DNA of 56,604 nt from Gemmatimonadetes bacterium bin94. GTDB lineage: Bacteria; Gemmatimonadota; Gemmatimonadetes; Longimicrobiales; Gaopeijiaceae. Made by a program: the position numbers and the translations under genes. The stretch is taken from contig MPNE01000027.1 of the NCBI GenBank assembly GCA_002238865.1, positions 1 to 56,604 of the forward strand, written 5' to 3'. The notes under the pieces are model-generated. The model did no database searches. It had not been told where the DNA came from and saw only the letters and a program-made list of their open reading frames with translations. This document shows positions 9,144 through 17,654 of the stretch, one piece after another (positions within the stretch are counted from its first letter, which is position 1; each line of letters opens with the position of its first letter).

Positions 9144-9854
9144 TCACCCCAGCTCCCAGAATGCCCCGCCGAGCCCCGCCTCGCGAAGGGATGCTTGCCT
9201 TGCAGCCCCGGTGGCTGGCCGCCAGTCGTCGCTGAACCTGCCCCCGTACCAGTGGTGGCTCAGCCCTCCCAGCACATCGACCGGCACCGTCGCGCCCCGG
9301 TCGTCACCGTGTTCGATCGCCCACGCCCTGGCATCCCCCTCCGACCGGAAGGCCACGATGTTGCGTCACGTGAAGCCGATGTCGTCCCAGAAGTCGCGCG
9401 CAGGAACCGGCAACCTGACGACGGAGCCCTCGGGTCCGACCCTGCGGCCCACGTTCGTCAAGTCGAAGCGCACCCCCGAGTGCGGACACACGGTTGGGGT
9501 GCGGCCGTCGGTACCGAGGATGAGAGGTATCGCGATCGCATCCCAGGCGCAGTTGGCCCAGTAGTCTCCGACCGGCGTCTCGACCCGGTATGGCGTAGGA
9601 ACCGCCGAGAAGGGGTGGGCCATCCAGACCTCGCCAGCCTGGTCCAGGGCGAGCACGTGAGCGTCGGCGAGGAACCGCAGGGCCCGGTCGACTTCGACGG
9701 CCTCGACCCCCAACTCTTTTCGCAGCCCGGCTCGGCCTGGAACCACACCCGATTCCCTGATCTTCCGGTAAAGGTGCCCGCGCAGACGCCAGGCGACGGC
9801 GTCCGATCCGCATGCCAACGCCGGGTCACGCCGTCCTGCCTGGCCGCGGGTCAT
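9144..9854 (-). CDS. Candidate selenoprotein: alkylmercury lyase (MerB) homologue with in-frame UGA
   Basis: MerB cleaves carbon-mercury bonds using Cys, Asp and Cys. This 236-residue product has an N-terminal winged-helix-like region (about 20-90), then W-A-N-C-A-W-D at 99-105, matching E. coli MerB W-C96-A-L-D99, then a C-P-H-S-G turn. An in-frame TGA at 9366-9368 is residue 163, inside D-I-G-F-T-U-R-N-I-V-A-F, where MerB has catalytic C159. The same frame continues for 73 homologous residues (F-R-S-E, A-W-A-I-E-H, H-H-W-Y-G-G-R-F) to TGA 9144-9146. A hairpin follows the UGA. I therefore read UGA as selenocysteine. A point mutation of TGC or a sequencing error is the alternative. ATG 9854 overlaps the DoxX stop (ATGA) and has GGAGGGG upstream. 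The true substrate may be another organometal. Confidence 0.75.
9332..9360 (-). promoter_or_regulatory. SECIS-like hairpin after the UGA of the MerB homologue
   Basis: Read on the minus strand, the hairpin starts 5 nt after the UGA. The outer stem is CATC/GATG, followed by an internal loop and then an upper stem CCU-[bulged U]-CC paired with GG-AGG, closed by the tetraloop GGUC at 9343-9346. The E. coli fdhF SECIS, from memory, has the same GGUC loop and a bulged U with the loop 18 nt after UGA; here the distance is 19 nt. The loop would be the SelB contact. This is hand folding, not an energy calculation. Confidence 0.6.
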
Positions 9855-10279
9855 CCTGGTCCCCTCCTCCGCCCAAGCCAGGCGTCCAGACTCAGCCGAT
9901 CCTCCTCGTACAGCACCAGCACCACGACCAGCAGCAGCGCACGCGGGAACACATGGCCGTCGAACGCGTACAGCGGCTCGGCGAGCAGATGGCCGAAGGT
10001 CACCAGCACCAGGACGCCTCCCAGCGCGTACGCCGCCTGCAGGCGCTTCCACCCCGCGAGCATCAGTGCACCGCCCGCCAGTTCGACGAAGGGGACGGCG
10101 ACTCCGGTCGCCCAGAGCGACCACTCGGGCAAAAAGGTGTCGGCGTAGGGCCCCACGAAGAGGTTTCTCGCGTGCGCGACCGCGCCCAGGGTGAAGACCT
10201 TCCAGACCCCGGCCATGAAGAAGATCAGGCCCAGGACGACCCGTGCAACGAACGCCGCCCAACACTTTGGCGCGATCAA
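9851..10279 (-). CDS. DoxX / MauE-like integral membrane protein
   Basis: The 142-residue product has four predicted membrane helices (about 10-28, 55-75, 83-102 and 115-135) and a short charged C-terminus. It belongs to the DoxX/MauE group. MauE-type proteins help deliver disulfides or reducing power to periplasmic redox enzymes, and DoxX-type proteins are redox-associated membrane subunits. The TTG start at 10279 is supported by GAGGAG about 8 nt upstream, and there is no ATG in frame. The stop overlaps the MerB-homologue ATG, so the two form an operon. The pairing suggests a membrane partner for the lyase or for export of its product, which is inference. Confidence 0.8.
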   Translation of the reverse strand: MIAPKCWAAFVARVVLGLIFFMAGVWKVFTLGAVAHARNLFVGPYADTFLPEWSLWATGVAVPFVELAGGALMLAGWKRLQAAYALGGVLVLVTFGHLLAEPLYAFDGHVFPRALLLVVVLVLYEEDRLSLDAWLGRRRGPG

Positions 10280-10447
10280 CTGTCACTCCTCACCGGGCCC
10301 GCAACAGGGGGACGGCCCATTCATTGAAACAACGCCGGCATCCCCGCCGTAACGGCAAGGCATATCGGCAACTCCGGGCCGGAGCGCACCGCAGCGCCCT
10401 GCGCGGGGCCCAGGGCACAACCTTCACTCACGAGACGCCACGAAGCA

Positions 10448-10591
10448 ATGAGACCGCAATCGATCGGACTCCCGGCCGGCTGGATGGACCGCCCTTCGCA
10501 CGGTTCCGCGCCCGGCGGGGGCATTGCGTCCGCGACCGGCGTCTTCCGAGGCGACAAGGTCGCGATCGCGATCAGGGAGCGAGCGCCCTAG
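10448..10591 (+). CDS. Small ORF, 47 residues, unknown
   Basis: ATG 10448 to TAG 10589-10591. The peptide is Gly/Pro-rich at first and ends with GDKVAIAIRERAP. Third codon positions are mostly G or C, as in the neighbouring genes, which supports coding. No strong ribosome binding site is visible. A strong terminator follows 30 nt later, so ORF plus terminator could be one short transcription unit upstream of the ABC exporter. It may instead be a leader or a non-coding RNA. I do not recognise the peptide. Confidence 0.3.
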   Translation: MRPQSIGLPAGWMDRPSHGSAPGGGIASATGVFRGDKVAIAIRERAP

Positions 10592-10621
10592 GACGGTAGG
10601 CCAACCTCTTCGACGGCCTGC

Positions 10622-10666
10622 ATCGGCCTTCCGGCGCTGACCCCGCTGGAAGGCCGATTTCTTTTT
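10622..10666 (+). terminator. Rho-independent terminator upstream of the ABC exporter
   Basis: A perfect 11-bp inverted repeat, ATCGGCCTTCC and GGAAGGCCGAT, encloses a 15-nt loop and is followed by TTCTTTTT. It points in the + direction and ends 43 nt before the ABC exporter ATG, so it must terminate or attenuate a transcript beginning in 10280-10620. Confidence 0.85.
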
Positions 10667-10708
10667 GTCCCGATTCAACCGAACCACACACAGGAGCCAT
10701 CTGGAGCG

Positions 10709-12991
10709 ATGTCTCGAACAACACAAGACACCCGGATCATCGAGCGCTACACGGACCAGCCCGCGCACATGCCGACCGACCTCCGGCGACGGATCGAGGA
10801 CCGCTGGGACGGCGAGCCGGTTCAACTGTACGCGCTCGCCGACCTCGACGACGCCATGTCGCTCACCCGGAGGTGGTTCGCCCTGGGCCCGTCAAAGGCG
10901 TGTTCGGCAAGCCGGCGCGACGACGGTTCCTGGAGGATCTCCTCCTTCGAGCGCCGCGACGTGGAGACGCTTCGGGAGATCCCCGGACTGAGCAGCACCG
11001 TCCTCATGATCCTGGGACCCGCCGGCGAGGCTCCCCTGGCGACCCTGCGGTATACGCACCGACAGCGGCGCGCGATGGAGAATCTCCGATTCATCCTCGA
11101 GGCACAGATCGAAGGGCGCGAGGCGGCCTCCTCCGACGCCGATCTGGAGTACGAGCGCAGTGTCGCGGCACCCATCCGCGAGGCCCAGGCTCTGGTGGGC
11201 GGCAATCGACGAGCCGTGTTGTGGCGGCTGCTGTCGTACCTGGGCCCCTACAGGCCGCGGCTGCTTGCAGGCTTCGCCGCCGCCGCTCTCATCACCGTCG
11301 TGAGTCTCGTGCCGCCGTACCTGGCCGGCTACCTGATCGACGAGGTCGTCCGGCCCGTCCAGGCCGGCTCGCTGGATCTGGCGGCGGCTCTCCGTACGGC
11401 ATGGGTCGCGGTGGCGGCCATGACCCTGGTCTACCTCGTGCGCGAGGGAGCCGCACACATCCGGCTGAAGCAGATGAGCGTCCTGGGCGAGTTCGTCGCC
11501 CGGGACCTGCGAACGGAGCTGTACGAGCATCTGCAGCGCCTGAGTCTCAGCTTCTACGCGCGCAAGAAGACGGGCGGCCTGATCACGCGGGTGAGCTCCG
11601 ATACGGACAGACTGTGGGAATTCCTGGCCTTCGGGATCGTGGACGTGTCGCTCTCCGCGGTGATGCTGGCCGGTCTGAGCGCGGTTCTGCTCAACCTGGA
11701 CTGGCGCCTGGGCCTGGTCATGATCCTTCCGGTGCCGCTGCTGTGCTGGTCGATCTTCAGGCACGGCGAGCGCATTCACCGCCTCTTCGCGCGCGCTTGG
11801 CGGACGTGGTCCGGGCTGACCGACATCCTCTCGGACACGATCCCGGGCATGCGCGTGGTCAAGGCCTTCAACCAGGAGGACCGCGAGAAGCGGCGCTTCG
11901 ACGCGAGCAACGACGCGGCGATGGGCGAATTCAACCGCATCCACCGAATGTGGACCTTCTTCTGGCCAACGCTGATGCTCGGCGTCCACCTGATGACCAT
12001 GGCCGTGTGGGCGCTCGCGGTTCCGCGACTGCTGACCATGCCCGGAGAGCCGGGGAGCCTCACGGCGGGGACGTTCGTTTCGTTCCTGTTGTACATGACG
12101 ATGTTCGCACAGCCCATCGAGGTCATCGGCCAGATGGCGCGGGTCATGAACAGGGCGACCAGTTCCGCCCATCGCGTCTTCGAGGTCCTCGACACCGAGC
12201 CCGAGGTGCGCGACGCGCCTGCCCCGGTTCGGCTCGATCCCGTGCGCGGAGCCGTCGAGTTCGACGCGGTCACCTTTGGCTACGACGGCGTGAAGCAGGT
12301 CGTGAAGGGCGTGTCCTTCTCGGTGGCCCCGGGCGAAATGATCGGACTGGTGGGGCCGTCGGGAGGAGGCAAGACCACCGTCACCAACCTCATCGCGCGT
12401 TTCTACGACGCGTCCGGCGGATGCGTCCTCGTGGATGGAGTCGATGTCCGGACCCTCGACACGGGACACTACCGGCGCCAGATCGGGATCGTGCTCCAGG
12501 ATCCGTATCTCTTCCACGGTACGATCCTGGACAACATCCGCTACGGCGACCCGGACGCATCGCTGGAGTCGGTGGTGGAGTCGGCCAGGGCCGCCAACGC
12601 TCACGACTTCATCTGCCGGCTGCCCCTGGGATACGACACGGTGGTCGGCGAGCGCGGCCAGTCCCTGTCGGGTGGCGAGCGTCAGCGCGTCTCCATCGCG
12701 CGGGCGATCCTCCACGACCCGAGGGTCCTCATCCTGGACGAGGCCACCTCGGCGGTCGACACGGAGACCGAACGGAAGATCCAGGAGGCCATCGACCGGC
12801 TCGTTTCCGGGCGCACGGTCTTCGCCATCGCGCACCGCCTTTCCACGCTGGCGCGCGCGGACCGGATCTTCGTCATGAAGGGCGGCCACCTCGCCGAGGC
12901 GGGTACGCACCGGGAACTGCTGGCGCTCGAGGGCGGCATCTACAGGAGACTCTACGAACTGCAGCGTGAACCGCTGGCGGAAAGGACATGA
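10709..12991 (+). CDS. ABC exporter (fused permease-ATPase) with extra N-terminal domain
   Basis: The 760-residue product has an unusual N-terminal soluble region of about 150 residues. It is followed by six transmembrane helices (about 170-455) and a nucleotide-binding domain with Walker A GPSGGGKTT, the signature LSGGERQR, Walker B VLILDEATSAVD and an H-loop AIAHRLS. It is a half-transporter that should work as a dimer and export a substrate with ATP. The next gene is DUF1854, which in other bacteria is linked to an ABC exporter of this type near cyanophycin genes; no cyanophycin gene is in this window. The start has GGAGC just upstream. It is a type IV exporter by motif; the substrate is unknown. 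Confidence 0.93.
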   Translation: MSRTTQDTRIIERYTDQPAHMPTDLRRRIEDRWDGEPVQLYALADLDDAMSLTRRWFALGPSKACSASRRDDGSWRISSFERRDVETLREIPGLSSTVLMILGPAGEAPLATLRYTHRQRRAMENLRFILEAQIEGREAASSDADLEYERSVAAPIREAQALVGGNRRAVLWRLLSYLGPYRPRLLAGFAAAALITVVSLVPPYLAGYLIDEVVRPVQAGSLDLAAALRTAWVAVAAMTLVYLVREGAAHIRLKQMSVLGEFVARDLRTELYEHLQRLSLSFYARKKTGGLITRVSSDTDRLWEFLAFGIVDVSLSAVMLAGLSAVLLNLDWRLGLVMILPVPLLCWSIFRHGERIHRLFARAWRTWSGLTDILSDTIPGMRVVKAFNQEDREKRRFDASNDAAMGEFNRIHRMWTFFWPTLMLGVHLMTMAVWALAVPRLLTMPGEPGSLTAGTFVSFLLYMTMFAQPIEVIGQMARVMNRATSSAHRVFEVLDTEPEVRDAPAPVRLDPVRGAVEFDAVTFGYDGVKQVVKGVSFSVAPGEMIGLVGPSGGGKTTVTNLIARFYDASGGCVLVDGVDVRTLDTGHYRRQIGIVLQDPYLFHGTILDNIRYGDPDASLESVVESARAANAHDFICRLPLGYDTVVGERGQSLSGGERQRVSIARAILHDPRVLILDEATSAVDTETERKIQEAIDRLVSGRTVFAIAHRLSTLARADRIFVMKGGHLAEAGTHRELLALEGGIYRRLYELQREPLAERT

Positions 12992-13458
12992 GCAAGGTGA
13001 ACGGACTTACTCTCCGTTGGGAGCGGGACGGCCTCCTCTGGGGGACACTCGAGGGCCGCCGGACCCCGGTCGTCGTACACCGGTGCTTCCCCTGGTCGGA
13101 GCCGGGACGGCACATATCGCTGCGGGACCCGGACGAGGACGAATTCGCGTATGTGGAGGACGTGTCCGGACTCGACGCGGCGTCGCGGGCGGCGCTGGAG
13201 CACGCGCTTGCCGTGGCCGGCTTCGTGCTGGAGATTACGGCTGTGCGGGAGGTGTCCGAAGAGGTCGAAATCCGGTGCTGGACAGTGGAGACGCGCCAGG
13301 GCCCCCGGCGTTTCCAGACGCGCCTGGACGACTGGCCGGTCATTGTCGCGGGCGGCGGCCTCCTGATTCGTGACGTGGCCGGCGACCTGTATCACGTGCC
13401 CGACCCGGAGGCCCTCGACGGTGCCAGCCGGGAATGGCTCTGGGCCTATGCGGGGTGA
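12988..13458 (+). CDS. DUF1854 family protein
   Basis: The product has 156 residues and no signal peptide or membrane helix. It matches the DUF1854 pattern in memory: it opens with a short strand-rich segment, has the H-x-C-F-P-W motif near residue 31, the strand around EITAVREVSEE, then W-x-V-E-T-x-x-G-P-R-x-F and the acidic R-D-V-x-G-D-L-Y-x-V-P end. Its ATG overlaps the ABC exporter stop (ATGA), so it is translationally coupled. It is probably an accessory protein of the exporter; no catalytic role is known. Confidence 0.8.
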   Translation: MSKVNGLTLRWERDGLLWGTLEGRRTPVVVHRCFPWSEPGRHISLRDPDEDEFAYVEDVSGLDAASRAALEHALAVAGFVLEITAVREVSEEVEIRCWTVETRQGPRRFQTRLDDWPVIVAGGGLLIRDVAGDLYHVPDPEALDGASREWLWAYAG

Positions 13459-13460
13459 CC

Positions 13461-13895
13461 ATGGTGCAGCGGGACTACATCCTGCGCATGATCGAGGAGC
13501 TGGGCGCGGCCTTGATCGCGCTGCGCAAGGCGATCTTCAAGGGGTCGGTCGGCGAGGCCAGGGTGGAAGCGACCCTTCGCCGGGCGGCGAGCGGGGCCGG
13601 AATGGACCTCGATCTCGCCCGGGCGGCCTCGGCGGAGTCCCTCCCCGGGATGATGGCGCCAACCGGGGAGGTCGAACCGATGCGGTGCTGGCTGCTTGCC
13701 GAGGTGCTGATGACCGACGGGATCAACCGGCTGCACGCGGGCGAGGACGATCGGGCGCGGTCGTCCCTGGCCCGGGCCGCGGCGCTCTTCCGCATGGTCG
13801 GCCCCTGGGGGGCCTACCTGACCGGGTTCCCCGAGGCGAGCGAACGGATCGAGGAAATCGAAGGGATCCTTGCCGGAATGGGGACAGGCGGGTGA
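13461..13895 (+). CDS. DUF6483-like cytosolic helical protein
   Basis: The 144-residue, mostly helical protein begins with MVQRDYILRMIEELG, which resembles the start of DUF6483 proteins (MIxRDYIxRMIxQ) as I remember them. A repeated helical layout after residue 70 looks TPR-like (LLAEVLMTDGINRLHAGEDD followed by a second helical pair). ATG 13461 was chosen over the longer upstream start because it begins two bases after the DUF1854 stop, giving a compact operon. Its role with the exporter is unknown. Confidence 0.6.
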   Translation: MVQRDYILRMIEELGAALIALRKAIFKGSVGEARVEATLRRAASGAGMDLDLARAASAESLPGMMAPTGEVEPMRCWLLAEVLMTDGINRLHAGEDDRARSSLARAAALFRMVGPWGAYLTGFPEASERIEEIEGILAGMGTGG

Positions 13896-13905
13896 CAACT
13901 TTGGT

Positions 13906-14976
13906 TTACATCATGTAATCTACAGTTGACATCTTGGCCGTCAGCCTCCGCAGTTCTTCCCGAATCACCCCGGCCGCACGCTCGACGTCCCCCTCCGACA
14001 CGTCCCGGTGCATCACGGCGCGGATATCGTGGCGTCCCGACACCAGCATGGCAACGCCGCGCCCCATGCAGGCATCGACGAAGTCGCCCGCCGGGCAAGG
14101 CACCGCAAAGCGCAGGATGTTCGTCTCCACGTGCTCGCGCACGAGCTTCACGCCCGGGATGGTGACCAGGACATCGGCAAGGGCACCCGCCCTGGCATGA
14201 TCGCGCCCGAGGTCGCCCCGGTGGTGTTCCAGCGCGTAGAGCGCCCCCGCCGCTATGATTCCGGCCTGCCGGAATCCGCCCCCGAAGAGCTGCTTGAAGC
14301 GCCTGGCGCGCTGTACGAAGGCGGCCGAACCGGCAAGCGCCGACCCCACCGGAGCGCCCAGCGCCTTGGAGAAGCACACGGACACGCTGTCGAAGTCGCG
14401 GGCGTAGCGGGCTTCCGGGACGCCGGTGGCCGCTGTGGCATTCCACAGTCTGGCGCCGTCGAGGTGGCAGCGGAGTCCCGCGGCGCGGGCGGCGACGACG
14501 ACCTCGTCCAGCGTGTCCAGCGGCCAGACCCTCCCCCCTCCGCCGTTGTGCGTATTCTCCACGGACAACAGGGTGGCCGGAGGATTGAGGGTGCTGGGCG
14601 ATCCGTGGTGCGATGTCCCGATCGCGTCGCGGACCTGGTCGGCGGTGAAGATCCCGCGCTCGCCCAGGATCCGCTGCGCGGTGACTCCCGAGAGCGCGGC
14701 CGGCGCCCCGCCTTCGGAACGCACGACGTGGGATCCGGCGTCCATCACCACGAGGTCGCCGGGTTCGGTGTGGGTGCGGATGGCCACCTGGTTCGTCATG
14801 GACCCCGTCGGCATGTAGACGGCAGCCTCCTTGCCAAGGATCCCGGCCGTCCTCGCTTCGAGGCGCCGCACGGTGGGGTCGTCGCCGTATACGTCGTCCC
14901 CGACGGCGGCGTTGGCCATCGCATCCCGCATGGCCGCGACGGGACGGGTGACGGTGTCGCTGCGCAGATCGATCAT
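13906..14976 (-). CDS. ltaE: Low-specificity L-threonine aldolase
   Basis: This PLP enzyme cleaves threonine or allo-threonine to glycine and acetaldehyde in the cytoplasm. The 356-residue product starts with [11 protein letters not shown] and contains [11 protein letters not shown], the [10 protein letters not shown] strand with the cofactor-binding Asp, and the [16 protein letters not shown] Schiff-base lysine motif near residue 200. All are typical, and the length is normal. The ATG at 14976 is unambiguous. It converges with the DUF6483-like gene with only 10 bp between the stop codons. Confidence 0.95.
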   Translation of the reverse strand: MIDLRSDTVTRPVAAMRDAMANAAVGDDVYGDDPTVRRLEARTAGILGKEAAVYMPTGSMTNQVAIRTHTEPGDLVVMDAGSHVVRSEGGAPAALSGVTAQRILGERGIFTADQVRDAIGTSHHGSPSTLNPPATLLSVENTHNGGGGRVWPLDTLDEVVVAARAAGLRCHLDGARLWNATAATGVPEARYARDFDSVSVCFSKALGAPVGSALAGSAAFVQRARRFKQLFGGGFRQAGIIAAGALYALEHHRGDLGRDHARAGALADVLVTIPGVKLVREHVETNILRFAVPCPAGDFVDACMGRGVAMLVSGRHDIRAVMHRDVSEGDVERAAGVIREELRRLTAKMSTVDYMM

Positions 14977-15027
14977 GTCCCTACGCTACCGCAGGGCGCG
15001 TCCATCGATCAAGCTCGCCCCTGCCGT

Positions 15028-15882
15028 TCACACGAAGTTCACGTCCATCACGTCCTGGACGGGGCGGTAGCCGACTGCTCGGTAGATGCGGTTGGACGTG
15101 GGGTTCGCGAGGTCGGTGTACAGGACGCAGTGCCGAAACCCCGAATCGAGGATGTGACTGCTGAGGTGCGCCACCAGAGCGCTCGCGTATCCGCGCCGCC
15201 GATGCTCGACGGGCGTGTAGACATAGCCGATCCGCACCGCATTCCTGGTGCGGGCGGGGAAACCGGCCATCGAGACCGGAACGTCGTCCACCCACAGGGC
15301 CAGAAAGCTGCCATCCACGAGCCGGTGGACAGCCTGCCCGGGATCTCCGGACTCGCGAAGGCCGGTCGTCCTGAGAAAGCTCTCCATCCACGGCACGAGC
15401 CGGGCAACGTCCGCGCGACCCGCCAGGCGCATCTCGCCGGGGGCCACGGGAGAGGGAAACCGGACCCGGTCCAGCCGGTGGATCCTCTGCCGCATCCCGG
15501 GAACGGCGCGCACTTTCTGCAACGCCGCCCACGCGTCGGCCACCGCGAGGGCCTCGTCCATGGGACCGAGCAACGCGGGCAGCGAGTCGTAGACCTCCGC
15601 CACGTCGCGGGCGAGCAAGGGGGCCGCCTCCAGCGGCATCCGGGTCACGCCGAGTTTGTACGGCGGCGTGCGAAACGCGCACCCCACGACACCGCCACCA
15701 CGCTCCACCGTTGCAAAGTAGAGGGGCGACCCGTACCGGCTGGTGCCCTCCGACAGGGATTCCGCGAGACCCAGCACCAGGTTGTTCTCGGCCTCCCGCG
15801 GCAACAGCCAGGGGTCAGCGCGATCGAGGAAGGCACGCGGATCGGGATGGCGCAGGATCCGCAGTTCGTCGCGGTCCGTCAA
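15028..15882 (-). CDS. GNAT family N-acetyltransferase
   Basis: The 284-residue product has a C-terminal GNAT domain. The acetyl-CoA loop reads [14 protein letters not shown] at about 220-233, and the terminal [19 protein letters not shown] is the standard GNAT end. The N-terminal half is a divergent second GNAT-like unit. The substrate is unknown. The start is a TTG at 15882, because a stop lies five codons upstream and no ATG precedes the conserved region; no clear ribosome binding site is seen. Confidence 0.85.
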   Translation of the reverse strand: MTDRDELRILRHPDPRAFLDRADPWLLPREAENNLVLGLAESLSEGTSRYGSPLYFATVERGGGVVGCAFRTPPYKLGVTRMPLEAAPLLARDVAEVYDSLPALLGPMDEALAVADAWAALQKVRAVPGMRQRIHRLDRVRFPSPVAPGEMRLAGRADVARLVPWMESFLRTTGLRESGDPGQAVHRLVDGSFLALWVDDVPVSMAGFPARTRNAVRIGYVYTPVEHRRRGYASALVAHLSSHILDSGFRHCVLYTDLANPTSNRIYRAVGYRPVQDVMDVNFV

Positions 15883-15910
15883 TGCGAGTGGTCGTCAGCA
15901 GCGGTGGCTG

Positions 15911-16591
15911 CTACCGGTCCTCCGACCCGTCTTCTGCGAGATCCTCGAAGAGGCTGCCCAGGCCCCCGAAGTCGATCATGAAGGTCACGTGCATATTGTG
16001 CACCTTGCCGGCATCGCGGGTTTCGCCGTAGAAGTCGCCGACTTCGAAGATCGCCCTGGCACCGTCCATCGGGACTTCGAACCCGAAGCCGCCGTGCATG
16101 GCGATCTTCCGTACCGAACCGGAGAACGAGTACGGGAGTATGCCCGCCTCGTCCGTTACCGAGAATGCCTGGAAGCCCGCGCCGCCGAAAACGTAGGGGA
16201 CCACCGCGTGCCCAGGCACGGGATAGAGCACGGCGTCGCCAACCGCGGACTCGAAGTGCCCGGGGAATGGCGAACTGTCCGGCCACTCCGGCAGATCGCC
16301 GGCGTTCCATCCGCTACTCCGCTCCAACAGCGCGCGGACCCCGTACCACGAGTTCTTTGGCCTCATCAGCAGCTCGAACCCGAAGACCGGACGTTGCGGG
16401 ATGCGGCGTCCCTCGGCGTAGTCCCACCGCGGAACGACGAACCCGAACCGGGGTCGGAGCAGGATTTCCCAATTCTCGGACGGTGACACCGTACCCCCGC
16501 GCATCGGCTGGGCGGACCCGGCCTCCGGAAGTGCGAGAAAGGTCGCGGCCGCGATCGCCACGGCCGTGGTCAAGCGAACCAGCTTGCTCAT
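15911..16591 (-). CDS. Outer-membrane beta-barrel-like protein, secreted
   Basis: The 226-residue product carries a signal peptide ending in PEAGSAQ near residue 28. Alternating hydrophobic strands, frequent aromatic residues and Gly-rich turns suggest a small outer-membrane barrel. I do not recognise a precise family. ATG 16591 is preceded by GAGGGGA at the right distance and begins the signal peptide; the longer reading frame upstream to 16639 lacks this. Confidence 0.6.
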   Translation of the reverse strand: MSKLVRLTTAVAIAAATFLALPEAGSAQPMRGGTVSPSENWEILLRPRFGFVVPRWDYAEGRRIPQRPVFGFELLMRPKNSWYGVRALLERSSGWNAGDLPEWPDSSPFPGHFESAVGDAVLYPVPGHAVVPYVFGGAGFQAFSVTDEAGILPYSFSGSVRKIAMHGGFGFEVPMDGARAIFEVGDFYGETRDAGKVHNMHVTFMIDFGGLGSLFEDLAEDGSEDR

Positions 16592-16666
16592 GATCGTCCC
16601 CTCGTCCCTGATTGCGTCCGATTCCGGCCTGATACCCATACACCATAAGGTGGCGGGCCGGTCCTT

Positions 16667-17554
16667 TCAAAGCTGAAAGATGCCGTTGAGCTTCGTACGC
16701 CGCACGAACCGGTACCCCCGGGCGGTGATCCACGCCTCCAGTTCGGCCGTCCCGGCCACGTGGCCGCGAACGCCGGCGGGCTTCAGTTCGACAATGAGCC
16801 GCCTCGGCCACAGGCTCCGTGGCGCCTCCGCGAGATACGGCTTGATCACATCCGCTTCGCGCCCCTCGACATCGACCTTGAGGCAATCGATGCGCTCCAG
16901 CCCCTCGTCGCGCACGACCCGTGCCAGGGTGACCACGCGGACCGAAACGGCACCCGCACCGTGGGCGAAGCGGTGTGCGCCGGGGGCGACCGGATCCCTG
17001 CCGGCGTTCGCCAGCCGGTTCTCACCCGAGTTGCGCGCGGCCCTGATGAGCGTGCCCTCTCCTCCCGACGCCGCAACCGCGGCCTCGACCACCCGCATCC
17101 GCTGCCCGGCGCCGTTCGCTCGGACGTTGAAGCGGAGTTGGCGGGCCAGCGCCGGATCCGGCTCCACCGCGACCACGCGTCCCGAGTGATCCGCGAGAGA
17201 AAGAACCCAGAAGGAGTAGGCACCCGCGTTGGCGCCCACGTCGACGAAGGTGAAGCCGGGCGCCATCCAGCGCTTGAGCAGGGTGCGCTCGACGCGGTCC
17301 CAGGAAGCGGGCAGGAAGAGGATCCCGGCTTCCGAAACCGAGCGGTCCGGGAAGAGGCGCAGCCGGTGTCCCCAGAGCATGGTGTCGACCGGACCGGTGA
17401 GGCTGCGCCGCGCGAGACGGCGGGCAACAAGGGCGAGACGGCTCCAGGGCCACCCCCCGGGGAACGCGCGGGCGACCCTCAGCCAGAACCCTCCCCACCC
17501 CACGGGGCGGCAGCGTCCCCAGGCGCTCGAATCGCTGAAGATGTCTTCGCTCAT
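16667..17554 (-). CDS. FkbM family SAM-dependent methyltransferase
   Basis: The 295-residue product has a class I methyltransferase fold: motif I F-V-D-V-G-A-N-A-G-A-Y near residue 115, the acidic loop V-V-A-V-E-P-D-P near 138, and the FkbM-specific I-D-C-L-K-V-D-V-E-G-R-E-A-D-V near 230. FkbM-type enzymes O-methylate sugars or secondary metabolites. Targets are commonly polysaccharides, which would fit the flippase-like transporter divergently next to it. ATG 17554 was chosen because the upstream ORF extension to 17869 covers the opposite-strand transporter gene. The ribosome binding site is weak. Confidence 0.88.
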   Translation of the reverse strand: MSEDIFSDSSAWGRCRPVGWGGFWLRVARAFPGGWPWSRLALVARRLARRSLTGPVDTMLWGHRLRLFPDRSVSEAGILFLPASWDRVERTLLKRWMAPGFTFVDVGANAGAYSFWVLSLADHSGRVVAVEPDPALARQLRFNVRANGAGQRMRVVEAAVAASGGEGTLIRAARNSGENRLANAGRDPVAPGAHRFAHGAGAVSVRVVTLARVVRDEGLERIDCLKVDVEGREADVIKPYLAEAPRSLWPRRLIVELKPAGVRGHVAGTAELEAWITARGYRFVRRTKLNGIFQL

Positions 17555-17654
17555 GGGGATCCCGGAGGTTGGCGTCCAGGGCCGGGGTTCGCGCGGCCTC
17601 GCGCGTGGGTTATCGTAACGGGTTTGCGGCCCGCCTTCGGAGATTGCACCTGTC

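Noticed and set aside
9366-10286. 306-residue ORF ending at the UGA as a complete gene
   Set aside because: Its first 144 residues lie over the DoxX gene in another frame, and the homology continues past the UGA.
10892-12910. 672-residue minus-strand ORF opposite the ABC exporter
   Set aside because: The composition is low-complexity and it lies antisense to a clear ABC exporter.
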